Assembly (NCBI GenBank): GCA_044223975.1
Contig: JBGALI010000020.1
Coordinates: 40,420 to 104,419 of the forward strand
Length of the DNA stretch: 64,000 nt
From: CAZCPB01 sp044223975
Lineage (GTDB): Bacteria > Planctomycetota > Phycisphaerae > Phycisphaerales > UBA1924
Direction: 5' to 3'
Below are positions 51,909 to 60,384 of this stretch, piece by piece; the first letter of the stretch is position 1; every line of letters starts with the position of its first letter. The translations under genes and the position numbers were made by a program. The notes beneath the pieces are model-generated. The model saw only the letters and a program-made list of their open reading frames with translations. It had not been told where the DNA came from and made no database searches.

Positions 51909-53174
51909 TACTCCCCTCCGGCCCGCGTCAGGCAAGTCCTTCGCACACGCGACCCCCTCACGCCACGGGCGCGTCTGTTTCCCATCATATCCGAACAGCA
52001 CAGACGCCACACGTGTGCGGCGGCGATGGGGCTGGAACAGGGGTGATCCCCTGCGCCGAAGGGAGCTTCTCGATTCGGTCATGCGCCGTGTCGTGCGCTT
52101 GAATGGACGATCGCGCAGTGATCGCGGGGAAGGCCCACGTGACAACCACGTCGATCCGGGGGCGTCGAATTCACGCGCTGGATCACGAGTTGTTCTCGAA
52201 GGGCGAACCGCGCGGGAGTGCTCCGGCCGAAAGGCCAAAGACCCGCGGGGACGGAGCTCGCCGCGCGGCTCCGTCAAAGACGACCTGGCACGATTTGGTG
52301 AACGCCGCTGTCCAATTTTCTTCCACCACTCGGTCGTCGCTTCAACGGCGCGCAACGCTCGAGCGCAATGTTTGCGTTGCGGCCGAGGACTTGGGGTCCT
52401 GTGGGGCGGGGCGAACGGCGGAGTGACCGCCTTGCTCGCGCACTGGCCATCGAGAATCCCTCCTGTATCGGCCCTGGCGGTGAAAGCGCTGCTGACATCC
52501 AAGTCAGGTTTCCACGCCTGCGCCGTCGCTTTTCAGCGAGATCGCCCCTCGGAGTGGGGCAAAGGGGGGTGAATACCTCTGGCACGGAAAGAAAACTGGG
52601 GGTAGCTTGCACCATCGGCGCATGACGCGTTGACCCCCCTCAACGTGACTCGCCGCGAAGGGCTCCAGCTTCATGCCGGAGCCCTTTTTCGTTTCCTCAG
52701 GCAGATTTCACACCGGCGCTCTCCGCCCACTTCATCGTTCTGTGCCCGCGATTGGTGCTGGCTGGACGTGGCCCGTTCGCGTCGACGAACGGATAGACAC
52801 AAGTGCGCGTGTTGAGGTCAGCCTTGAGCCACGGGGGCAATCCGGCAAATCGGCAGGCCCAGAGGAGGTTGACGCCGGCGAGTGCGCACGTCACCCGCGT
52901 TGGGAATCCGGGGAGGGCGATGGCTCAGGCTCGTCTGGACGGGGGCCGAAAGGATCAGGAAGGTGGCATTGACGTGGCGTCGATCGCGATGGGGCCACGC
53001 ATGCCAAACACACCAGGAATTTGTCCCGCGTCGCGCAGGACATTCCTTGCGGACGTGCCTGTCCTCTTGCCGCGCTGCATGTCCGCTTCGCCACGAAATC
53101 CAAGAGTCGTGCGCATCGCGGGATTCAAGTATCATGGAAACCGCCAACCTCGGGCACCATTCCTGGAGATCGTC
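51909..53174. other. 1.27-kb region without a convincing gene; RNA-like hairpins
   Basis: Divergent gap between the efflux operon and the M28 peptidase. Open frames here are Arg/Pro/Ser-rich shadows without ribosome sites. Features on the + strand: nested stem CGCGGG (52211-52216)/CCCGCG (52242-52247) around GGCC-GAAA-GGCC (52225-52236); stem GACGGAGC/GCTCCGTC (52250-52275); long-range pairing GGGGGGT (52564-52570)/ACCCCCC (52633-52639); then an intrinsic terminator at 52660-52690. No match by eye to tmRNA, RNase P RNA, SRP RNA or a known riboswitch. Confidence 0.5.
52660..52690 (+). terminator. Intrinsic terminator
   Basis: GGGCTCC (52660-52666), 11-nt loop, GGAGCCC (52678-52684), then TTTTT-C. 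It is the only clear rho-independent terminator seen in the window, and it follows a stretch with no convincing protein gene, so it may end a non-coding transcript. Confidence 0.75.
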
Positions 53175-55364
53175 ATGCCGTTCACACTCCGCGACCGGTC
53201 CACAGCGCTGGCCATGCCCCTGACCGCCGCGATGCTGGTCACGTTTGTCGGGTGCGCGTCCGAACCCGCCGGCACGGCCGGCGTCCCGACGAAATCGACC
53301 CGAGCGGACGCGAGCACCTCAACCGAGCCGGCTCGCGTCGGCAGGCCGAGCATGTACGCGGTCATCGACGGGAAGCAGGAGCCGGTGCCCGCGGTGGTCA
53401 TGGGTGACCCGGCCACCGTGGAACGGATCATCGACGAGGGCAAGAACCGCAATCGGGTCATGGAGCAACTCACGCACCTCTCGACCGTGATCGGCCCGCG
53501 ACTGACCGGATCGACGAACGCGGAAGTCGCCAACCGGTGGGGTCGCGATCAGTTCGAGAAATGGGGGCTTTTCATCCCGTCGTTCGGAGGGGCAGACGGA
53601 CAATCGTCGCCCGACCACGACCTGCAAGGACTGTGGCAGTGGGGTCAGATCTCGGCCCGTTTCGACCGCGGACCCTCGACCGGCAAGATCCTTGCCGTGC
53701 GCAACCCAGGCGGCGCTACGCCCGAGTATCGCACCGTCCGGGACATGGAGTTCACGACCCTTGCCTGGACGGCGGGCACGAACGGCCCGGTCCGCGGGCG
53801 CGTGGTCAAGCTGCCCGAGAATGACGAGCAGTTCGACGCCGTGAAGGACCAGGTGAAGGGCTCCTGGATTCTCGTCAAGCCCAACCAGGCCGGCCGGCGC
53901 GGCATCGTGAGCGGCGCTTCCGCGCACCTGCAGCTTTTCAACGACATCCGCAAGAAGTGGAGCAGCGGGCAGGCCGCGGACGAGAACGCACCGCCCGTCG
54001 ACAAGGACATCACGCATTACGAGGGCACGCTCACCGGCGGCCCAGCGCCCGACGGCATGCCGTTCACGCTTGATGTGAAACTCGTCGATCCCAAGGCGGT
54101 GACCGGGACCATCTCGCTGGGAGGCTTCCGGACCAGCGAGATGCTGAGCGCCACCTTCAACCCCGACACCCACGAGCTGAAGTTCCGCACGGAATCGCCT
54201 CGCGGCAACCGGGACTACACCCTCACGCTTGAAGGCGACACGCTCACAGGCCAGACCACCCTTCCGGACAACGGCGGCATCATGTCCTACACCGCCAAGA
54301 AGGTCGCCGCCGAGGCGCCGAAGAAGGGCCCCACCATGCAGGAGCGCGTCCTGGCGCTGCAGCCCGCCGGCTGGATCTTGGCTTCGAGCGGGGAACTGGT
54401 GCTCACCGGCGGCGCGCCCGGCTGGGACAAGCTCGATCCGGACAAGCTCAATCCGGACGTGATCGTGACCGTTCGTCAATCCGATTGCGACTGCATGAAC
54501 TCTCGCCTCGCCGATGGCACGCCCGTCGAGGCGGAGTTCGACCTGCCGCACACGTTCACCAAGGGGCCGATCCCGGTCTACGACACGATCGCCGAGATCA
54601 AGGGAACGGAGTGGCCCGACGAGGTGGTGATCGTGTCGGGCCACCTCGACTCATGGAACGGGCCGGGCGCGCAGGGCACCACCGACAACGGAACGGGCAG
54701 TGCGGTCACGCTCGAAGCCGCCCGCATCCTTGCCGCGGCGAAGGCCAAGCCCAAGCGGACGATCCGCTTCGTGCTGTGGACCGGGGAAGAGCAGGGGCTG
54801 CTCGGCTCGGCGGCGTACGTGAAGCACCTCAAAGAGAGCGGGCAGTTGGACAAGATCTCGGCGGTGCTGGTCGACGATGGCGGGACCAACTGGGAGGGCG
54901 GCCTCCCGTGCGTGGATTCGGAAGTGCCATACCTGGCCGCGGCAACGGCTCCTGTGAACGGGCTGTTCTACAGCGAGGCGGACAAGAAGTTCATGGACGT
55001 CGACATCCACCGCGAGAAGGTGTTCAACCAGGTCATGGGCAGCGACCACAACTCGTTCATGCGCGAGCACGTCCCCGGATTCTTCTGGGACGAATCCGGC
55101 CGCGCCGACTACAACCACACGCACCACACCCAGTACGACCGGCTCGACCAGGCCATCCCGGAGTACCTGCAGCAGTCGGCGACGTGCGCCGCCGTCACGG
55201 CGTACAACCTGGCCTGCGCCCCCACTCTTCTGCCCCGCCCGACGGACGAGGAATGGCCACAGCGCGGCGGTGGTGGCGGCCAACGGCGTGAAGGAGCGCC
55301 CGGCCAGCGGAATTCGCCCCCGGCGCCCGGAGCCACCTCGCCCCAACCGGCGGGGGGCAACTGA
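53175..55364 (+). CDS. M28 family peptidase lipoprotein
   Basis: 729 residues from the ATG at 53175 (CTGGAG ribosome site); a TATCAT at 53130-53135 is a possible -10. Lipobox VTFVGC (Cys about 27). A PA-like region is interrupted by a beta-rich insert (about 282-380, GGFRTSEMLSATFNPDTHEL). The zinc peptidase core has VIVSGHLDSWNGPGAQGTTD (first ligands, about 482-501), WTGEEQGLLGS (catalytic Glu), VDDGGTNW, and a C-terminal His in NHTHHTQYDRLDQ. Likely an aminopeptidase or glutamate-carboxypeptidase-like enzyme in the periplasm or at the outer membrane. The last 35 residues are Gly/Pro/Arg-rich. Confidence 0.85.
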   Translation: MPFTLRDRSTALAMPLTAAMLVTFVGCASEPAGTAGVPTKSTRADASTSTEPARVGRPSMYAVIDGKQEPVPAVVMGDPATVERIIDEGKNRNRVMEQLTHLSTVIGPRLTGSTNAEVANRWGRDQFEKWGLFIPSFGGADGQSSPDHDLQGLWQWGQISARFDRGPSTGKILAVRNPGGATPEYRTVRDMEFTTLAWTAGTNGPVRGRVVKLPENDEQFDAVKDQVKGSWILVKPNQAGRRGIVSGASAHLQLFNDIRKKWSSGQAADENAPPVDKDITHYEGTLTGGPAPDGMPFTLDVKLVDPKAVTGTISLGGFRTSEMLSATFNPDTHELKFRTESPRGNRDYTLTLEGDTLTGQTTLPDNGGIMSYTAKKVAAEAPKKGPTMQERVLALQPAGWILASSGELVLTGGAPGWDKLDPDKLNPDVIVTVRQSDCDCMNSRLADGTPVEAEFDLPHTFTKGPIPVYDTIAEIKGTEWPDEVVIVSGHLDSWNGPGAQGTTDNGTGSAVTLEAARILAAAKAKPKRTIRFVLWTGEEQGLLGSAAYVKHLKESGQLDKISAVLVDDGGTNWEGGLPCVDSEVPYLAAATAPVNGLFYSEADKKFMDVDIHREKVFNQVMGSDHNSFMREHVPGFFWDESGRADYNHTHHTQYDRLDQAIPEYLQQSATCAAVTAYNLACAPTLLPRPTDEEWPQRGGGGGQRREGAPGQRNSPPAPGATSPQPAGGN

Positions 55365-55796
55365 TCGGGGGCGATCCGGGCTGGTAGCGCGAAGAAGGTT
55401 GTTCCGTCCCCGCATTCGCGCCACCACGCCGTTCCATGTGTGCGGCGCATCGGCACGTGATCCTGTGCCGAGCCGGTCCACGGCGCGGGCCTCCCTCAAC
55501 AGCCGGGATCCCCAGTGCTCGCATGAATCTCCAGAGGTGGAGGCAACCCTGAGCCCCCGAACTGCGCGCATGGCGATTCGTGGCAGACCGTGAATTGGAA
55601 TCTTCGAAGGGAGCGCCCTCGGAGCTTGATTGCCCCCTGGCCCCTTCCGTTCAGCAGACTCGGCTTGATGGAGCGAGCATGGCGACAGAATTCAGCGAAC
55701 GCGCACATACGAATAATCCATAGGAACCCGACATTGGTTCCAGACTTTTTCGGCTATTCTGGTGTCGCGACGGCGCGCGAGGAATTACCCGCCGAG
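55365..55796. other. 432-bp gap, nothing recognised
   Basis: Spacer between the M28 peptidase and the sigma factor. The sigma-factor frame is open back to 55590, but the translation there is unlike the family. An A/T-richer stretch near 55700-55760 contains TTGGTT (55734-55739) and TATTCT (55755-55760), spaced 15 nt, a weak promoter candidate. Confidence 0.4.
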
Positions 55797-56441
55797 ATGG
55801 GGAGCGTCGCATTGACTGATCCTGGCACCATCACGCGCGCCGTGAACGCGGTCGGAGTCCGTCCAGTGGACGCGATCTTTCCCCGCGTGTACGCCGAGCT
55901 TCGCAAGCTCGCGGCGGGTCAGCTGGCGAAGGAGTCCAAGGGGCGCGTGCTCGAGCCGACGGTGCTGGTGCACGCGGCCTATGTAAAGCTCTTCGGGCGC
56001 GGCAATCCAGGGTGGGACAGCCGCAGACACTTCTACGGTGCCGCGGCAAACGCGATGCGGCAGATCCTGATCGACGAGGCCAAGAAGCGGCGGACGCGCC
56101 GCGAGGTACAATTTGGCCCGCACCCGGCAACGGCTCTCATCTTCGGGTTCTCTGCATGGGGACCGAGCGAGCTCATGGCTTTGGACGAGGCGCTGAAGGC
56201 TTTGGACGCGATGGACCCCCGCCTGTCGGAAATCGTGCGTCTGCGCGTGTTCGCCGAACGCTCGATGGCACAAGTGGCGGAGTTGCTGGACCTTTCCGTC
56301 CGGCAGTGCGATCGCGAGTGGCGGGCGGCCAAGGCCTGGCTCCTCCGCCAGATGCACGGCAAGGACGAGCGCAAGCAGAGTGGCGCGCCTGTCGGCGAAG
56401 CGACATCGGCGGCGCGCGGAGGAAAGCGTCGTGGACGCTGA
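55797..56441 (+). CDS. ECF-like RNA polymerase sigma factor (TIGR02999-type)
   Basis: 214 residues from the ATG at 55797; GAGGAA lies 12 nt upstream. Region 2 starts at IFPRVYAELRKLAAGQLAKE and includes LEPTVLVHAAYVKLFG, a hallmark of the group TIGR02999 found in planctomycetes, Xanthomonas and Solibacter. RRHFYGAAANAMRQILIDEA follows. Region 4 is the helix-turn-helix SEIVRLRVFAERSMAQVAEL then LDLSVRQCDREWRAAKAWL. It overlaps the kinase gene downstream by 11 nt, so the two are co-expressed. In this family the sigma factor is often next to a Ser/Thr kinase, which suggests control by phosphorylation; that is inference. Confidence 0.88.
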   Translation: MGSVALTDPGTITRAVNAVGVRPVDAIFPRVYAELRKLAAGQLAKESKGRVLEPTVLVHAAYVKLFGRGNPGWDSRRHFYGAAANAMRQILIDEAKKRRTRREVQFGPHPATALIFGFSAWGPSELMALDEALKALDAMDPRLSEIVRLRVFAERSMAQVAELLDLSVRQCDREWRAAKAWLLRQMHGKDERKQSGAPVGEATSAARGGKRRGR

Positions 56442-58836
56442 TCGATGGCAGAAGGTGAAGCGCACGTTCAGCGAAGCGCTTGAGTTGCCGACGATCGACC
56501 GGGACCGCTACCTGGATGGGGCCTGTGCCGGCGACAGCGAACTGCGTGCCGAGGTCGAGTGCATGCTCAACCTCGACCGCCAGTCGCCCGACTTTCTCGA
56601 ATCTCCCCTGCCCGCCATGCTCGGGGCACTCGAGCTCGGGGGCGACGGCGAGGACTCCGCCGAGCCGGACCTGCCTCCGGGCACCGCGGCGGGCCGCTTC
56701 ACCATCGAGAGCCTGATCGCCCGCGGAGGCATGGGCGCGGTCTACCGCGCGCGCCAGGCAAGCCCGGCCCGTTTCGTGGCACTTAAGGTGCTTGGCGGCG
56801 TGTTCGTGTCCGCGACAGCGGCGCGGCGGTTCGCGCTTGAGTCGCAGGCCCTGGCGCGACTGCAGCACCCCGGCATCGCCCAGATCTTCGAGACCGGCGA
56901 GATCGAGGTCCAGCGGGCGGGCAAGCCGCACCGCATCCCGTACTTCGCGATGGAGCTGGTCGACGGCGTGCCGATCACCGAGGGCGTTCGGGAGCTCGAC
57001 CTCCCGACGCGCCTCCAGCTGGTGGCCCAGGTGTGCGACGCGGTCGAGCACGCCCACCAGCGCGGGGTCATACACCGCGACCTGAAGCCGGCCAACATCC
57101 TCGTGGACTCCTCCGGCAGGCCCCGTGTGCTCGACTTCGGGGTCGCGCGACTGACGAACGCCGATGCCCGAGCCACGATCGTCACTGGCGGCACCAGCCT
57201 GATCGGCACGATCCCCTACATGAGCCCCGAGCAGGTGGGCGGCGACCCGACGGACGTCGACACGCGATCGGACGTGTACGCCCTGGGCGTGATCGCCAAC
57301 GAGGTCCTCACGGGCCGGCTCCCGTACCAGCACCGGCCCACCACCATAGTCGACGCCGTGGAACTCATCGCGCGTGCGGCTCCGATCCGCCCGTCGCGTG
57401 TCAATCCCGCGCTGCGCGGCGATCTCGACGCCGTGCTCCTGAGCGCCCTGGAGAAGGACCGCGCACGCCGTTACCAGAGCGCCGGAGCGTTTGCCTCGGA
57501 CCTGCGCCGGGCGGCACGGCGTGAGCCGGTGTCGATCAAGCCGCAGACGACCGCCTACCTGCTGCGAGCGTTCGCACGCCGGCACAGGCCGCTGGTCGCC
57601 GCGGCCGGTGCGGGCGTCCTTGCACTCGGTCTCGGCGCCGCAGCGGCGACATGGGAGGCCGTGCGCGCGACGCGAGCGGAGAGCGAGGCGCGACAGCACG
57701 TCCTGCAACTCGAGCGCACCGCGAACGCGCTCCTTGAGGAGGTTTACGCGGCCGTGTACGCCCTGCCCGGGTCGGCGGACGCGAGGCTCAAGCTGACTCA
57801 GCAGGCCGTTGTGCTTATGGACGAACTCGGAGCTTCTGCGCCCGATGACGCCCAGATCCAGGCGACGCTGGCGAACGGTTGGCGCAAGCTGGCAGGAACC
57901 TACGGGACCCCGGGCAATGCGAATCTGGGCGATCGCGCCAAGGCGATCGAGTGCTACGACAAGGCGATTTCGATCATCGACCGGGTGCGCACGCGAGATC
58001 CGCTGGCCTTCGGTCCGACCGAAGCCCTCGCCAGCTACCTCGAAGGTCGTGCCAATGCCGCGCGGACTCTCGCTGAACGGATGGCGGATCTGGACTGGTC
58101 GGTGGCGGTAGTCGACGCGATGTGGCCCACGAGACAAAGGCTTTCCCCACAGGAACAGTCGGTCCTCGTTCGTCGTCTGGCGCGTTCGCTGACCGTTCGA
58201 GCCTCGTACGAGCCGGACCCTGCACGGCAGTCGGCGGATGCGCACCGGGCCGTCTCGATCCTGACCGGCCTGCGCGATGCACGACCTCTTTCGCCCCAGG
58301 AAACGCGCGAGCTGGCCATGGCGTACCGCTATCTGGCCGACGTGACCGCCGACACGTCACCCGGGGAATCCGCCGCGGCCGCACGCGCGGTGATCGCCAC
58401 GCTCGAGTCGTTGGCCGATGATCACGAGACGAGTTTTACCCGGTGCGTTCACGGCGGCGCGGCCAGGATCCTGCTGGGCCGCCTGAGCGCGCCGTCGGGT
58501 TGGGTTGAGGCGGACGTCGACGCGGCACGCCGGGCCATCGATGACCTGGAACTCCTGCTGGCCGAGGACCCGACCGACGATTTTCGGGCGCGCACGCTCG
58601 CAGAATCCTTGCCGAACTATGCCTGCATGTGGCTGACACTGGCCAAGCACGCCGGCGTTGACGCCGAGCATCGCCGGCAGGCAGCTCGCGCCGGCGAGGA
58701 TGCCGCGGCGAGCGGCCTGGAGCTTTGGAGTCGCCTCCGCAGCCGCGATCAACTCGGTCCTGGAGATGAGGAGTTCGAAGCCTCGCTCCGTTCCTGTTCC
58801 GTCGCGTTGTCCGAGATTCGTCGGGAGTCGCCGTAG
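56431..58836 (+). CDS. Transmembrane Ser/Thr protein kinase
   Basis: 801 residues from the GTG at 56431, supported by GGAGGAAA 7 nt upstream inside the sigma gene. A short N-terminal helical region precedes the kinase: Gly loop IARGGMGAVYRA (about 96-107), Lys in RFVALKVL, catalytic VIHRDLKPANILVD, DFGVARL and YMSPEQVGG. All key residues are present, so it should be active. One membrane helix (about 388-408, VAAAGAGVLALGLGAAAATW) follows a juxtamembrane linker. The C-terminal 390 residues are TPR-like helices and probably periplasmic. It likely senses an envelope signal and acts on the overlapping sigma factor. Confidence 0.92.
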   Translation: MDADRWQKVKRTFSEALELPTIDRDRYLDGACAGDSELRAEVECMLNLDRQSPDFLESPLPAMLGALELGGDGEDSAEPDLPPGTAAGRFTIESLIARGGMGAVYRARQASPARFVALKVLGGVFVSATAARRFALESQALARLQHPGIAQIFETGEIEVQRAGKPHRIPYFAMELVDGVPITEGVRELDLPTRLQLVAQVCDAVEHAHQRGVIHRDLKPANILVDSSGRPRVLDFGVARLTNADARATIVTGGTSLIGTIPYMSPEQVGGDPTDVDTRSDVYALGVIANEVLTGRLPYQHRPTTIVDAVELIARAAPIRPSRVNPALRGDLDAVLLSALEKDRARRYQSAGAFASDLRRAARREPVSIKPQTTAYLLRAFARRHRPLVAAAGAGVLALGLGAAAATWEAVRATRAESEARQHVLQLERTANALLEEVYAAVYALPGSADARLKLTQQAVVLMDELGASAPDDAQIQATLANGWRKLAGTYGTPGNANLGDRAKAIECYDKAISIIDRVRTRDPLAFGPTEALASYLEGRANAARTLAERMADLDWSVAVVDAMWPTRQRLSPQEQSVLVRRLARSLTVRASYEPDPARQSADAHRAVSILTGLRDARPLSPQETRELAMAYRYLADVTADTSPGESAAAARAVIATLESLADDHETSFTRCVHGGAARILLGRLSAPSGWVEADVDAARRAIDDLELLLAEDPTDDFRARTLAESLPNYACMWLTLAKHAGVDAEHRRQAARAGEDAAASGLELWSRLRSRDQLGPGDEEFEASLRSCSVALSEIRRESP

Positions 58837-58953
58837 TGCCCCGGAGCTTCGCGGTCGCGCCGATCCGCCGAGAAGGCGAAGCAGAACCCCATTCCCCGAC
58901 GATCGGAACGCACTTGGTTTTCGCCACGGATCGGGGCAACGCTCGGTCCCCGG

Positions 58954-60039
58954 TCACTTCGCCGGCGCCTCGCTCGCCGGCGGGAGGGGCAGCAGTTGCG
59001 GGATCCGTGCCGCGCAGGGCGGCACGCGCGGGCCATCACCTTCGGGGTGATCCACGTAGTAGAAGCCGAGCGTCGTGTAGTGGTTGCGCAACGGAGCGCG
59101 GTCCTCGTCCCACCCGCCCCGGCCATGCTCCATCGAGAACAGGAGCGACGTGGTGAACGGGACCGGGTCCTGGATGTGCCAGCGGTACACCGTATTCTGG
59201 ATGTCCCGCTTCTCCCCACCCTTGCCCGCGTTGTCGTACCACGTTACGCCGAACGAAGGGGTCTGGAACGCGTGCCCGAAATCCCACGCGCCGCAGAAGT
59301 AGTCTTCACTGCCCGTGCCGCTGATGGCCGGCGTTTTCCCGCCGTCCACGAAAAAGTTGTCGTCCCCTTCCCCCCACCATCCGTCGCTGTTGGTCAGCAC
59401 GGTGATGACCGTGCCGACGAAGTGACCAGCACCCTTGACCTCGCAGATCGTCAGCGGCACGCCCTTGGGCGCGGGAAAGTAGTTGCGGTACTGGGTGTGG
59501 AAGTAGCGGGCGCTCGGGCTGGGTGCGTTGTCGAGGCGGTAATCGAAGTTGTAGTAGAAGGAGTCGACCGGCTTGGCGCCTTCGTTGGTCACCGAGACCA
59601 CCGCGTGGCTCTTGAACGGCATCGGCCAGTAGCAGTTGAGCGCCATCTGGCCGCCCACCGACACGGGCCCGCTCTGGAACTCAACGTATTTGCCGGGCCC
59701 CTGGGCGAAGAAGTCCCCGATGGGGCACTCGACCGCGGGCGTCGCCGCGTCGTCCCAGGTCATGCGGAGCACGAGTTCACGCAGGTGATCGGGCGACTGG
59801 GCGGCGATGGTCATCCACAGGTGCGTGAAGCGGCCGGTCCCCTTGATGTCCGCCAGCGTGAGCGTGTCCCCCGGCCCGATGGGGCGAGCGTCGCCGTTCT
59901 TGCCCGTGGGGTCTGCGCTGGAAGCGCGGAGGGCCTTGAAGTCCTTGCGGTCCGCGAGGTCCTCGGGCACCTGTCCAAGGGCCATCGACGTCCAGAGCAC
60001 TCCGGCACTCATGATCGCGGCAAGAGCGAGTACTTTCAT
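58954..60039 (-). CDS. Secreted DUF2961 (GH172-type) protein
   Basis: 361 residues from the ATG at 60039 (GGAGAA 6 nt upstream) with a signal peptide (MKVLALAAIMSAGVLWTSMA). Jelly-roll protein of DUF2961, the family now called GH172: GTGRFTHLWMTIAAQSP, MALNCYWPMPFKSHAVV and SGTGSEDYFCGAWDFGHAF, the last containing the conserved Glu of the GTxxED motif. Members cleave fructofuranosides or arabinofuranosides and work as trimers. The sugar here is unknown. It is monocistronic, and with the GH29 enzyme it points to glycan use. Confidence 0.82.
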   Translation of the reverse strand: MKVLALAAIMSAGVLWTSMALGQVPEDLADRKDFKALRASSADPTGKNGDARPIGPGDTLTLADIKGTGRFTHLWMTIAAQSPDHLRELVLRMTWDDAATPAVECPIGDFFAQGPGKYVEFQSGPVSVGGQMALNCYWPMPFKSHAVVSVTNEGAKPVDSFYYNFDYRLDNAPSPSARYFHTQYRNYFPAPKGVPLTICEVKGAGHFVGTVITVLTNSDGWWGEGDDNFFVDGGKTPAISGTGSEDYFCGAWDFGHAFQTPSFGVTWYDNAGKGGEKRDIQNTVYRWHIQDPVPFTTSLLFSMEHGRGGWDEDRAPLRNHYTTLGFYYVDHPEGDGPRVPPCAARIPQLLPLPPASEAPAK

Positions 60040-60384
60040 GGTGGTTCTCCAAGGCCTGTATGCGGCGAGATCCAGTGTAACTCCCGGCGGCCTCGGGCGC
60101 TCGCTCGCCCTCCGCGCCCCCGGTAGGGTGCGCCCACGAGCCCTGCTATCCGCCATTTCACGCTGGATCGACCGTGATGCCGCGACGATCTCCCCAAGAG
60201 CGCCACCGGTTGGGCCGGCAGGTCTCTCGGTGTACTCCACCGGTCGGAACTCGCGCGATCGCGTCCGGTTGCGTGCTCCCGGTGGTCACTATGCTTCTTG
60301 TCCAGCATTGCGCGGAGGCATCGCCTTCGGTTGGCGATCCGTTCCGCATGGTCCGAGCCGCTGGCAGAAAGGTCCGCCCAAGCC

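Noticed and set aside
51909..53174. tmRNA, RNase P RNA or SRP RNA in the large gap
   Set aside because: I looked for the characteristic conserved stretches of each on both strands and found none.
55590..55796. N-terminal extension of the sigma factor
   Set aside because: The frame is open, but the translation is unlike the family and the conserved region starts soon after the ATG at 55797.
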